64,000 nucleotides of DNA, taken from NCBI GenBank assembly GCA_034670405.1, contig JAXDDX010000035.1:1145001-1209000 (forward strand). The letters are read 5' to 3'. Shown in pieces: positions 13,501 through 25,485 of this stretch (positions are counted from its first letter, which is position 1; every line of letters begins with the position of its first letter). Under the pieces are notes generated by a model. That model saw nothing but the letters and a program-made list of their open reading frames with translations, searched no databases and had not been told where the DNA came from. Origin of the DNA: Hoplostethus atlanticus (Eukaryota > Chordata > Actinopteri > Trachichthyiformes > Trachichthyidae). Both the position numbers and the translations under genes were made by a program.

Positions 13501-16334
13501 AGTATTACCACTGTTAGTATTATCTTCTCTGTGATTCTGTTTTTGCACATTTTGGCCATGAGTCAGGAGGACAAAAGAGATGTATATTATTTATGATGAC
13601 TCTACCACTGTGTGCTATCACACTCCACTTTCAATCAAACTCCAGAGTTTGCAGTGCTAAGAAATAGCCTGTCAGAGGAGGCTGCACCCAGAGCACTCAT
13701 CCCTGAAGAAGGGCTCATCATACACTTTTGAAAACAAATAAATCAAACGCAAACAGGCTGTGATACCACTCCTGACCTAATAAACACTGATGCAATTGAT
13801 GCTTCCACACAAAGGGCATAGCAGAGGAACCACACATACACACGGTCCCAGAAACACTCAAATTCCCCACTTGCCATAGCCGACTCAGTTTTCCGCATGA
13901 CTGACGGGCAAGCGCTCCCTCTCCATGGTGGGTGAGAGAGGCAGCGTCTTTAGGGAGGCATGTGTATATGACTGCCCCCACCCCTTCTTCCCTTTCTCCC
14001 CCTCTCCCTCTGTCAACTACCCCCGACCCCCATTGCTATATGACCTACTTAAAAGTGTCTCTGATTGTATATGTGTGTGTGTGTGTGTGTGTGTGCGTAC
14101 ATGTCAGCATTAACGCAGGCACATGGGAAGTGGCAAACGTGCACTCCGACAACAAAATGCAGACAGGCGAGGTCTGGTCAGGGGTGTATAGTATCCAGGC
14201 CCTCAACAGACTGCCATACTAACATATGTGCCATAAGATCAACTGCCAACACACTATGACCCCTGACACACACACGCACACACACATAATACAGTGCATA
14301 TACACACAATGCACAAAAACACACACACACAATGCCTTGTGTCTTTCAGATTGGTGCTAACTGTGTTGATGTAAGCAGTCCTCAGAGGAAGCAAAGAACC
14401 AAAATTGCAGACCACACAAAGAATGTCACGAACCTTACACAGTAAAACTGATGAGCCAGAGCAACTGAGCCAAACTATGCTTTTAGAAAAACCTCTTTCC
14501 CATGGGATGCTGAGTTTTAGACTGGACTTCAGCGCTACAATGCATAATGCCTCAGTTTGATTATCATAACACAGGCATAAACTACCAGGGTCATTCATTA
14601 TTTTTGGGTCGATTAGTCTTGGTTTCTGTGAATCAATACCCATTGTCTTTTCTGTAATACGTCCACTGAAATAGTGCGCAAAATAAAAACTTCTTGCAGA
14701 CTTGGGTGAGAAATAAAAAGAAGCATTTATTACTTAAAACTCTGATGAAGGCATGTGCTAAAATGCATTGGTTTGAATTAATAAATGCTTCTTTTTACCT
14801 GCAAGAACTTTGTGCATATTTTCATATCTTTCCCACCTTGGTGTTTATAGCGAAGTAGCGCCCATCAATTATATATTAGAGACATACATTTTTCTAAATA
14901 GCAACAAGAGTTGAACAGCAGTGATATCAGTCCCCCCTGCTGTCATTTTGAGTGAGTTTGAGCTCTGACCTGCGCAGAACCCCCCCCAGGAGAGAGGCGT
15001 TGAGGCACTCCGGGGGTGACAGACGTCGCTGCACCTCGGCCACAGTGACCTTGTACTTGGAGGTGGAGCTCAGCAAGGAGAGGCGACCAGGTACGGAGCA
15101 GAACACCTCTGTGGGGTTGGATACCATTCCCAGCAGGGACTCTTTCTGGAAGGGAAGACCCAGCGCGTTGCCTTTGGGCAGAGTGACGGGGCCTGGAGGG
15201 CGAAGCAAAAAAAAAAAAACAGAGGATGAGAATAAGTTGAAAAGTGATAAAGGAAAAGAAAAAAGATGTGATGTGTCACATTACAATGGCTCAATAGTAT
15301 CAATATATCATCTCTTCTCAGTGCAACATGGAATCTGTGCTTTTTTTGTACCATAAACACAACATAGTGTGTGTATGCAGCTCTGCACTGCTGAGTAAAA
15401 TCAAAAATGTCTGCTACATATTGTATACTAAGCCCAATGTCTGCTGTACAAAACTATACCAGAAACAACTTTTGAAATATCATGGTTTCACAACATAAGA
15501 TGCCTGAGGTTTAAACAGCTAGAATTCCCTCATTCGACACACCATCCACAAACAAGAACACACATACAGCCTGCCCCTCATCTAATCCACAGATACTCCT
15601 TAGCGCCTTGTACAGTACTGGGTCTCAGTGGCTTTGGAGATTCTACAATGTTTTTTTTATGTTTAGCTGGTCTTAACATTGGAGGTAAGATTCAAATTTT
15701 GAAACCCCCCTCCCAGAAAGCACTGACAAGGTCATCGGACAAACAAACATTACAGCACACTACAAGACATAGCTATCGTTATCCTCACCCGCAAGAATGC
15801 CCCCCTGATAATAAGTCCTCTGTAAGCGATCAAGGTTCCTGCCACCTCGCAGTCCTAATACTGAGACAAAAATCACAGAGTCACATGAGGATTTAAGGTT
15901 CCTCTGGGGCACATGGCTGGGAATAACATGCCATTGTTTACAAGTAGAAACCCAGATTGCCCCTTGATCATGGGAACAATATAATGAGCCATCTCTGTTT
16001 TCCGTAACAAATGAGGACTGGTTTGTTTATTGCACCATGCAAGTTGCTTTCTGCCTATAATTATGCATCGTAATATTGTCACCATGTTTGCTACTATGCA
16101 TTCGAAAAAGTCACTTTGTCTTCATTGTAAAACATCCCATAAATGTCATCTAAATAACTACATATTTGTGACAATTGTAAATTGGTCAGGCATGATAATG
16201 GCAAAGTAAAGCAATTTTGATAACTTGCAAAATGAATAGTAAACCTGAACATCTTCATATCATTACATAGCACAGTATATTTATATACATTTGATTTATA
16301 TAATGCAATTGAATTTCCTTCTGGGATAAAGCAC

Positions 16335-16418
<84 letters not shown>

Positions 16419-18957
16419 GCTTTATATAAGGATATGGTTCTAAGCTGTAGATAAATGTTGCTCAAGCTAATCTTGCTCTGACTCAAAGTCTGCTTAAGGA
16501 AGACCTGATGACAAAACACAGCAGGAATAAGTTCTCATTCAAAACAATTCATGTCCCAACAAATTTCGCCACACCCCACCAAGAGCTGGTTCTGCCGAGT
16601 CAACCACAGCTTAAAGATCAACTCATAATTTCCTGTGAACGTGAACTAAAAAGAGCCACGAGTGCCATCGTAACCGGCCTAAAGATTATCCAAAGCTCGC
16701 CCTTCTCTCACAGTCAACACAGAGGTTGTAAGATTGCTCAACTTCCATGTCTTGTCAGCTAGCCTGCCATTTTTTGAAAGGGATCTTTTTTCCCCACCGG
16801 GCATCCATTCAAGCACCTTCAGCACTAGAATAGACTAAGGATCATAGCAAGCTTAGTTAAGTGCATCTCATGGCTATGAGGATTATCATTGTATGCAGTG
16901 CAAGTACAAATACAAGACTCCTCCTTTGCTGTGCTCTCTGATTGAATGTTCTGACATGCCACCTTACAAATAATTGTTATGACATTTCCAAGTATGTAGA
17001 TAATGGAAAATATGGTTCTTGCAGTAAGTTTCCAGCACCTGCCAGTAATTACTGTATCTTTATTTGATACTTGTTGCACAAAGGCCTTCACATGAACCCC
17101 AGGCAGCACTTTCCCCATTTCCCCCCCTTAAAATGAACAGAACTGCATTACAGTTGCAATAACTGTTATATTATTCATAAATATGAAATAAACTCACCCT
17201 TTTTGATGACTGTTTGATCTGCCATTATAATACTGTGGTCATCTACATGCTGATAAAAAAGAGAACAGAAGTAACAGTGAGCAATTATATGCTTTCTGTT
17301 TGCAGATGTATGATTTAAAAACACAAATCATAAGAACATAGCTAATTCTATAAATTACTGCAGGAAGCTTTGTGAGAGACAAAATATTATGCTTTGTGTA
17401 AAAAAAAAAAAGGCAACCGATCAGCAACCAAAGTCTTTCTCTTTCTCAAGCACACACACTCTCTCTCTACAAACACACACAATAATGAAAAATCACTACA
17501 ATATTCCTAGAATATTCCTATGGGGACTTATAGTGTGTCTGTGGTACTCGGTAGTGAGTATATAGCGACCTTTTAGTACTTAATGGTATATATTTTTTAT
17601 CTCCTATGGTAATAGTATAATATCCTTCTAAAATTTCTCATCGGATTACTTGAGTTCTCTTTAGTAAGGGCACACACACACACACACACACACACATTGC
17701 TTCAGTGACATTCAAACACGTTTGCTGAATGAGAATTTCAATCAAAGCCACTCACTTGAACGTCTTCTAATCCGTGGCCCATTTCATGCATCCCCATATT
17801 ATCACCAATGACCGACGACTCTATGCTGTGGACGTGGGGGGGCAGCAGTTCCGGTCGACGGAACCCTTCCCTCCTCACCCCCGACGACACTCCCTCCAGG
17901 CCCAGGATCTGACTCGCCAGTCCGCTCCTCCCGTGAGCTCCGAGCCCGTCCTGGCCCTGCCGACCGGGCCACGACTGCTGCTGGTTCGACGACGGAGACT
18001 GGTGTATGGAGTTGATGTTGAAAGGGTCGCTGAGGTGGGAATAGGGGTCACTGGACTGCGGGTATGAGATGGGCTGGTAGGGAGGTGGGAAGTACGGAGG
18101 CTGGAAGTCCGAGCTGGCCGAGTGTGAGAGAGAGGGAGACGGGCTGTAGAGGTGTTGACTGACCGCTGGCAGGTGAGGCAGCCTGGGGTTCCCATTGCTG
18201 TTGCCGTCGTGCCTTTCCTGAGGACAGAAGAGACATCGGCAGTTGATAAGGATGACAAGAAGACGTCAGGTTTGTCGTGGTGACATTTGTCCCCTTAAGA
18301 GAATCAAGTGTCAGCCATATGCCCTGTGATATACCCTGAAGAATGCGTTAATGGAGGGAACTGAATAAATTGTTTTATTTTCTATTTTAATTTCGGAAAT
18401 TAGAGTCCCTAGTCATTACGCATTTAAAGGAAGGCTACATTGTTACGGTGGAGGCTATGTACCTAAATTCACTGTAATCACATTGGAAGTGGGTTCAAAC
18501 ATGAGTCAAATTTAAAGCAATAAATCAGTCTAATTTTTGTGAAAGGAATGAGCGTAAAATGTCCAGTAATAAGACAATAAACTAATAATAATACAGTATT
18601 ATTATTCGCTGTTGGAATAATAATTATACAGGGGAAAATCTGGAAATTGCGCCTTGCTGGACTATTTCATCTCTTTTTCAAAAGTGACCTTTTTAGCTCC
18701 TCTTACTACCGCAACAAAGATCTGTCGGCTATAAGAATCCACAATATGTTGGATGTTTGATGACTCCCTATTTATTGCCTGCCCGTTTTTCGTTGGGCAT
18801 ATGAAAAAAAAATCCTTTCTTTATATGCTTGTCATGAATTTCAAATTGTTGTTCGATGTCACTCAAAGACACACACTTCTCTCCTTTTCGTGGCTCTGTC
18901 CAAACTCACCTCACAGTCATCCTCATACTTCACGTTGTCTGCTAGCTTCCACAACAT
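10551..18957 (-). CDS. tfap2c: Transcription factor AP-2 gamma (seven coding exons)
   Basis: This is a sequence-specific nuclear transcription factor of the AP-2 family, which acts in neural crest, epidermis and germ cells. Coding exons, in transcript order, are 18957-18910, 18217-17756, 17249-17198, 15192-14970, 13366-13248, 11224-11083 and 10845-10551. All have GT/AG borders and consistent phases, giving 446 residues (about 450 in mammals). The start [16 protein letters not shown] is typical of the family, and its VKYE is the SUMO consensus around K10. Exon 2 encodes the proline/glutamine-rich activation region with PPYFPPPY. Exons 4-7 encode the basic and helix-span-helix DNA-binding and dimerisation region ([40 protein letters not shown]). 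The C-terminus DKMEKHRK resembles TFAP2C more than TFAP2A, B or E. Linkage to rtf2 and gcnt7 supports that choice. The family is certain; the paralogue is about 85% sure. Confidence 0.93.
14072..14095. repeat. (TG)n microsatellite in tfap2c intron 4
   Basis: About 12 TG units. Shorter interrupted CA runs follow at about 14,265-14,330. Confidence 0.9.
16335..16418. repeat. (CTAT)n-(CTGT)n tetranucleotide repeat in tfap2c intron 3
   Basis: About 11 CTAT units pass directly into about 9 CTGT units, consistent with a transition spreading through one array. Confidence 0.95.
17495..17640. repeat. Dispersed AT-rich repeat, copy 1 (tfap2c intron 2)
   Basis: The order of short motifs (ATATTCCTA, GGGACTTATAGTGTGT, GTACTC.GTAGTGAGT, then TAGTACTTAATGG) recurs in the same orientation at 21,560-21,765. 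This is an old interspersed repeat of unknown class with no coding sequence. Confidence 0.6.
17671..17696. repeat. (CA)n microsatellite
   Basis: Thirteen CA units, within 60 bp of the tfap2c exon 2 donor site. Confidence 0.9.
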
Positions 18958-19620
18958 AGTTTCTGGCAGAGAAAAATCTCTCAGTAAAAAAAAAACCCAC
19001 AACAAAAAGGAATGATTTTCGCCTTCGAGTTAATCCAGGTATGAAATAAAGCGCTTCCTGGAAATCATGAATCGCCCTCTTCTTCTTCTTCAGCTGAAAC
19101 ACGCGGCCGCGAAGCAAAGTTGTGGATGATGGACGTGGCGCGCTGACCGACTGACTTGACTATCCGACCACAGATATAAGTCTACACAGCAACTATGAGA
19201 GAAAATAGTAGTTGTCAAGCAATATCTCCCCCCTCTCCACTCGATGCGGTATGTACTTCTGTTATGGAAGTAGGCGAAAGCGTTGCATATAAGAAACTTG
19301 ACTCCCTCTCATGGACAAAGTAGTGATGTTCACTCCTATGATGAACCCTATAGTGCAAGCATGAGTACTGTACTATATCTGCACAGGCACTTGGAGTGGG
19401 CGTTGCCTTTCTGGTGGCGTCATCGAATAGGAAAATACAAACCTTGCTGATTGGTTATTGACGGAATAACGGTCCAATCAAATGTATGTCCGTCTGTACA
19501 GCACATGGGTTGTATTTAAAACACAACGACTATACGTTTCGTGCCAACCAGTGAGTGAAACTTTTCACCGCCCAGGCCGAGTTTGTTTCACGGTGTTCGT
19601 TTAATTTATCTCCCTCTCCA
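18958..19620 (-). promoter_or_regulatory. tfap2c 5' UTR and probable promoter region
   Basis: This lies directly upstream of the tfap2c start codon. It has a locally GC/CpG-richer part (about 19,095-19,145), a CCAAT box readable on the minus strand (ATTGG, 19450-19454) and one on the plus strand (CCAAT, 19474-19478). A TATTTAAAA motif lies near 19,513 on the plus strand. I cannot place the transcription start. The opposed CCAAT boxes leave room for a divergent transcript. Confidence 0.4.
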
Positions 19621-20204
19621 AAGCGTCAAATTCCTCGTCAGTAACTTGAACACGGCGTTTTGAACTTTGTGGGGCGGCACCTGTAGGGTCTCTGGTTCAG
19701 GATCAGGTACATTACATTTGTTATCTAGCCATTTTGTAATGATTATTGGAGGGAAACAATTGAAAGTTATTACTCTCAAATTCCTCCATTTCGTTCAGAC
19801 GTTAAGGAAACTAGTGATTTTGACGTGTCCTTGAGTGTCTGATATCTCTGCAACTGACAGAAAGTAAACAACGCTATTTTTGCAGTGAAGGGTTGCTAGG
19901 TTACGAGTACCACTGTCATGAGATTTTTTGACGCTCCTCCTGGCCAATCACATTGCTCGGTCGGAACTGTTGCAGAATTTTGATTCTACTACTATTGGGC
20001 AGCAGAAAAGAAGAGACATGACAAGCATAATGATAAATCAAAATAAATGTCTGAGTTCTTTAAATGACCACAGCCTTTTAATGCTACTACTTAACGAAGT
20101 CAGAGGGTATATTAATGTCTTATTTACAAAATGTACACTAAATTAAAATGTCTAATTAGGCCTAGTGATAATAACACGGACCACAATTATAAGCATAATA
20201 TTAT

Positions 20205-20260
20205 TAATAGAGATTATTATTATTTTGATTATTATTATTATTGTTATTATTATCATTATT

Positions 20261-20293
<33 letters not shown>

Positions 20294-20294
20294 A
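20205..20294. repeat. (ATT)n-(GTT)n trinucleotide repeat
   Basis: Interrupted ATT units are followed by about ten GTT units, the same compound type as at 4,492-4,573. Confidence 0.9.
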
Positions 20295-21559
20295 GTATTA
20301 CAATTATTAGTGGTAGAAGTAGCAGCGGTAGTGGTGGTGGTATAGTGGTAGTAATATTTGTATTTGTATTTTCTATTAGTAGTATTAGTATGTTGTTTTT
20401 TTCTGTGCTGTTATCGCTTTAAATGACTTGAAATTCCTGTACGGTGTGTTCACCAACAGGCCTAGCGACTCTAAAGGATTGAGCCTAGTTCTGAACCTAC
20501 AATGAGCAAGATTTCAACACCGCGAAGCTCTCCGATTTTAAAGCCAAACCATAATAATTATTTAAGACTCATTCAAATCAATCCATGACATTTGCAAAGA
20601 TGTCAACGCTTCACGGAGGTGGTTTAGTGCTTTCAAACCGCAATAAGCCTGCGGGCTTAGCAGCATCTTTCTTTCAGAAACCACTAAAGCTCAAGAGATC
20701 TCAACAAGAATCCCTTTCTTACCTTCATTAACATTTTTGGTGGAGCTTCACAATGTCCAAAACAAGGCTGCTTTGAAGCTTTCATATGCATGAAACTCCA
20801 AAGTGGAGACAAAAGGAGTGATTTCTATAATAAAAAGATACCTACCTGTCCATGTTTATGTTTGTTTTATTTTTTTCTTATCGAAAACTTTTCAAATTAA
20901 GCAGCTGTTACAACACCTTCTTCCTAAATAGAAAGACAACCCCAAACACCAGCGAGGTTAGGCCTATATGTTAATTATTTTTAACCGATTTCATTAATTG
21001 GTTTCTATAATTTGCTTGATAATCTGTGTGTCAAATTATAATTCGTGAGATTAATGAGCAGACCAAGGCTTTTTTTTTTTTTTAGGATAACAGCCTCGTC
21101 CATCCAGCCAAGCTGTGATCATCGGCTCTGCATGGGAACAACAGGACGTGGGCGACAGGATTATCTTGGCGTGTTGGTCCCTGGCTTGTTGTGATGTGAA
21201 GCAGAAGTGAAATGCTCACTAATTAAATGATCTTTAACGTTGGAATAGACACAGAGCAGATTTAAACGAAGTTAGGCAGGCTTGGCGGACGGTGATGTTT
21301 TGAACAAGCTGGACGCACATTTCAATGACAATCAATGGCAATGATGTCAGGTTTAAGGATTAAATGGATCCATGCCGAGTCGAATTAAAATATATTAGTC
21401 AACTATTACTTATACTATTAGTGATGTTTTAAACGATTGGCTACTGTCTAATATGAGTGCGGAAACGGCACTAAAACAGAAGTATTCACAATAGGCTACA
21501 CAACTGAAAATGCGATTTTTGTTTTACTCACATTGTATAACAACGACCTCCCAAAGAAA

Positions 21560-21765
21560 AAAGCACTATAATACTCCGATAATATTGTTATAGGGACTTA
21601 AAGTGTGTTTGTAGTACTCATTAGTGAGTTTATAGTTACCTTATCGTACTTTATGGCATTTTAATCATCAATGGTATCCCTATAATATTCCTGTAAGGAC
21701 TTATAGTTTTGCTGTGATATTTTTATAATAGACTATTCTTCTAATATAAGTTATAATATTACTGC
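21560..21765. repeat. Dispersed AT-rich repeat, copy 2
   Basis: Direct-orientation relative of 17,495-17,640, sharing GGGACTTAAAGTGTGT, GTACTCATTAGTGAGT and the following TATAGTTACCTTAT block. A weaker relative may lie at 58,960-59,060. Confidence 0.55.
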
Positions 21766-24479
21766 ATTTCTGTTTCGTAAGAGTCATAAAGATAGAGACC
21801 TGTGATTCTTAATGATAGCCTATTTACGATTAATAAAACAGCTGCAGAGCTGCGTTGGCCATATCTTTGCGACTTACTGGGTTTTCAGTCAGTAGCTTCA
21901 AAGGAAACTATTGGAAGCCGTCGTACTGACAATAATCACATGCTATTCAATGGCGAATACGACGCAGAGCGATTAGAAACAGGTGCTCCGGGTTGGAAAG
22001 TAATAAAAGATCCCTAGGAGCGCCACCAAAAGTGATAATTATGATGAACGTATTTCTGCACCTATATAACTGGAAAATACACGCATGAACTCACCCTCCA
22101 GTCTATCCTCTCCAGTACAGACATCTGAAAGGCTCCAGTAGCAGTAATTCCAGCGAGACGCAGCGAGTGAGTGAAACCATGAGAGGTCTACATTGCTGAC
22201 TTCACCTGGTGTTCGTACAGTGCGCATGCGCCATGCTGTGTAATACACCTGAGTGAGGTAATACAAAAAAGTCCATCTGCCTCTAGTTGCTCGATGACAT
22301 CTGACATTTATTGTATTGTATAATGGAATACCCATATTAAAATGGATTAGGAAAATAAATCAGAGCATACAAACCTATTTTAATGACAGAAAATTACACC
22401 ATTCCATTTGAAAAGAACAGAAACACACATTTTCTGACTCACATTATTATGACAAGTAAAACCAAAATGCATAACTGAGGTATCACCCAAGTTTATAGGC
22501 ATTTCGTTTGTAATACATTGTTCATCGTTGCGTAACGTTATTGTTGAAGACAAAATAGTCATAGAGTCTAATAAGGGTTAAAACAACACTGAGAAATTTT
22601 AAAGTGAGGTAATCCCACCCTCAAAGCCACATTGCCCCAGGCTGACCGAAAGAATCTGCTTTCAAAAGCCACTGAAGCTTTTTAGGCCTAAAATGGCTGT
22701 TGTTATCTGATCTCCCAAATACTTCAGCTTAAACTAATGAACAGATCAAAGTGTCTTTGTCGTGTGTTTCAGAATGCAGCGTACATATTGTGTTTTGAGA
22801 AAATCAAAAGATTAATTAAATCATCTAGTTGTCGAATGATCAGAACAAATATGAAATAGCTGCGCGCGTCTCACAAATATGGAAACTCGAAATTAGAAAT
22901 GATTAATCTTAGTTTCCATCTCCAAACATTTCTCCCTCTTTTATTTATAAAACATAGGACGAAACATATACGAAAACTGATGGTGAGCTGGTAGTTTATG
23001 TTTAGAACTGCCCCCACCCCCGAAGACATTAAATAAGTAGCTAAAATGTGATAATGTATTTATGTGACGCAGGTCCATTTTCATTTTATAGCCAATAGGG
23101 GATAAATGAAAAAAATTATGAAAAAACAACCTTTTCACATGTCTCTCACTGGATCTTCAAACACATCTGCTGTACTGCAGTTAAAACATGAATACACCTT
23201 TGACAGTTATACAGTCTATTTATTAAAATATACATTTGGATGGTATATTTGCACGTGTATCAAAGGTTCGATTAAAGAATGCAATTATGCTCCAAATCCT
23301 GTTGTTTGTTCTTGTAGTGCTACAGAGTACACCACCACAGTTGCTCCATCATTTATTGTTAGATCTACTGACACCAATCATCCTCTTAAAATCATAAATG
23401 TATCTTGGTGTTCCCACAATTCTGGGTTCATTAGGGCTGACCAACTATGAACCTACAGTCATTCATAAAGAAATCACGATGAGACCCTGCAAATTGGAAA
23501 ATTCTGTAATACTGAAATATACGAAATAAAACCCATTTAGAAAATGCTTTTTCTTTTTGATTTGATCTCCCCCTGGACACAGAAGGTTCTAAATAAAACC
23601 AAACTGATAATTGCTAGTAAAGGTCAGAAATAAATGGCTGCTTCTCCCAGGACAAACTGAAAAACTTAATGACCTACGATTATATGGTTGAGTCTTCTTA
23701 TTGATGCACCATTCCTTAGCAAAACACAGTCTTGGGTAATTCAATAAGTGGTGAAATATGTGCAGAGAAAACAACAGTGAAACATGACAGACTAGGCATC
23801 TGGATGAAGACAAGGGGATTCAGTGTTTATTTCAATCTTTAGCCACGGTGATTGGATTATTTATGTTATAACTTTCATTTAATGACGACCAGGCAGCTCT
23901 CCCTTGCACTTTCTTTTTTTACTGAGGGCAAATAGGACGCCTATGCTGCCACCTTCTGGCTGGATCATTACATTACTCCAGAAGCCCGACTCTTCTGTAA
24001 CTGTCTCTTCTTCTTGACTTAGACAACGATATATGTCATTCTGTATCTCAGGTCTTATTTCATTGTATGATTAAAAATAATATTTCAGCTCTACACAGTA
24101 AAGGTTCCGGATAGATGAGGTTAGAGGCTTTCAATAGTAGCCAGAAGTTGCCATTTCGATCCCATATGTTGCAGGGTGGAGGCCAGATGTGTGGCAGGAA
24201 CAGGATGGTGGCCTGTTCCACATCTATGGTGTGGACGCTGCCAACTAGGTGCTCTTGTTCCAGAAACGCATCGGCGCCAGGGGCAATGCGCTACAGACTC
24301 TACATTCTTGCAGAGTTTTCCTTTTCCTTTTTGTTATTAGTATAGATAATTTTAACTGTTATGGCACTTACCTGCCCATGCACCACTGTGTACATTAACT
24401 TTACATTATAAGTGGAATAGACAATAAGGGAAATGTATCAACTATTTAAGTAAACTCAATATGTTTGAATAAAAAACTC

Positions 24480-24485
24480 TTTATT
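24480..24485 (-). terminator. Candidate rtf2 polyadenylation signal
   Basis: A minus-strand AATAAA about 1.0 kb beyond the rtf2 stop codon. No cDNA evidence is available, so use is uncertain. Confidence 0.3.
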
Positions 24486-25326
24486 TTGTTAGTTACAAGT
24501 GGGACCTGTAGCTAGAAAAAGAAAATCTCACAAACACACCCATTCAAAAACACAAATTATGCATGAATCTTCTCTAACAAGACTATTTGTGTGATAAGAG
24601 TGTATAGACAACATAATATGATCATCATTAATAAAACTTAGATTTCATTGACCATCACATACTGGAAGCCAAAGTAACCAGTTCTAACTTTTTTAATTCT
24701 GATGTTTGCAAGACAAATTGTGGATGAAAAATGACTTGAGAGGCCCCTGCTGAAACCAGAAAAAAGAAAAAATATGGGCCAAGCTCATACTCATACATGA
24801 AAAAACAAGAATCTACATTATGCATCAATAACAGACAATGCTATGCATCAATGAGCAAAGGTTACAAGTAACCAAGGGTGATGCAATTACAGTAGGACCT
24901 GTTTAGAAGAACTTTCATGTTCCATTCACTGGGTGGATAGTGAATTTGTGTTATATGTGTTATATGAGCCGTGACCACTTGAGAGTCCTTTTGTGATCGC
25001 TTCAAATGAATCCCTTATGAAACTGAGATATACACCCTCACCACTAGGAAGCAGCAGAAACAGCAGAAACAGTTGGAACAGAGATATTTATGGTATCTAG
25101 CCAAATCCCAAACCACTCCCTAGCAACAATTCTCAAAGCAATTGTGATTGAGAGCGTGGAGATCCAGGGAAATATGTGTGGGAGGTATTAGGTAACAAAA
25201 CAAAGACTCTACCGAGCTTGGGGAGTTATTAACAAAATGCTCACAGCATGTAAACACTGGGCTACTGGGGGCCGAGGGAATAATTTTGGATTGGGTCCAC
25301 ACATTGGTGACGTAGATATTAGAAGT

Positions 25327-25359
<33 letters not shown>
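25327..25359. repeat. (TG)n microsatellite in the rtf2 3' UTR region
   Basis: About 16 TG units, about 130 bp beyond the rtf2 stop codon. Confidence 0.9.
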
Positions 25360-25485
25360 ACAGGGGGATAGAACTAGGTATTTACCAACATTGGGTCAGA
25401 TTAATCTTGCATTTCTTCTGTTACCTAAAACACGTTTTGAGCAATCTCAAAATAAAACTTTGGTTGTGTGCTGGGTGCATAGTTA

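Larger units (their letters stand above)
19621..24479. other. Intergenic stretch between rtf2 3' end and tfap2c, no gene seen
   Basis: The stretch is AT-rich with one trinucleotide array and one dispersed repeat copy, both listed separately. No exon-like frame with splice sites or homology is visible. As the upstream flank of a developmental transcription factor it may hold regulatory elements, but that is inference only. Confidence 0.5.

Noticed and set aside
24115-24345. Possible tRNA-like or SINE head (a TTTCGATCCC B-box-like stretch)
   Set aside because: I could not fold a tRNA or find a matching A box and tail with confidence.
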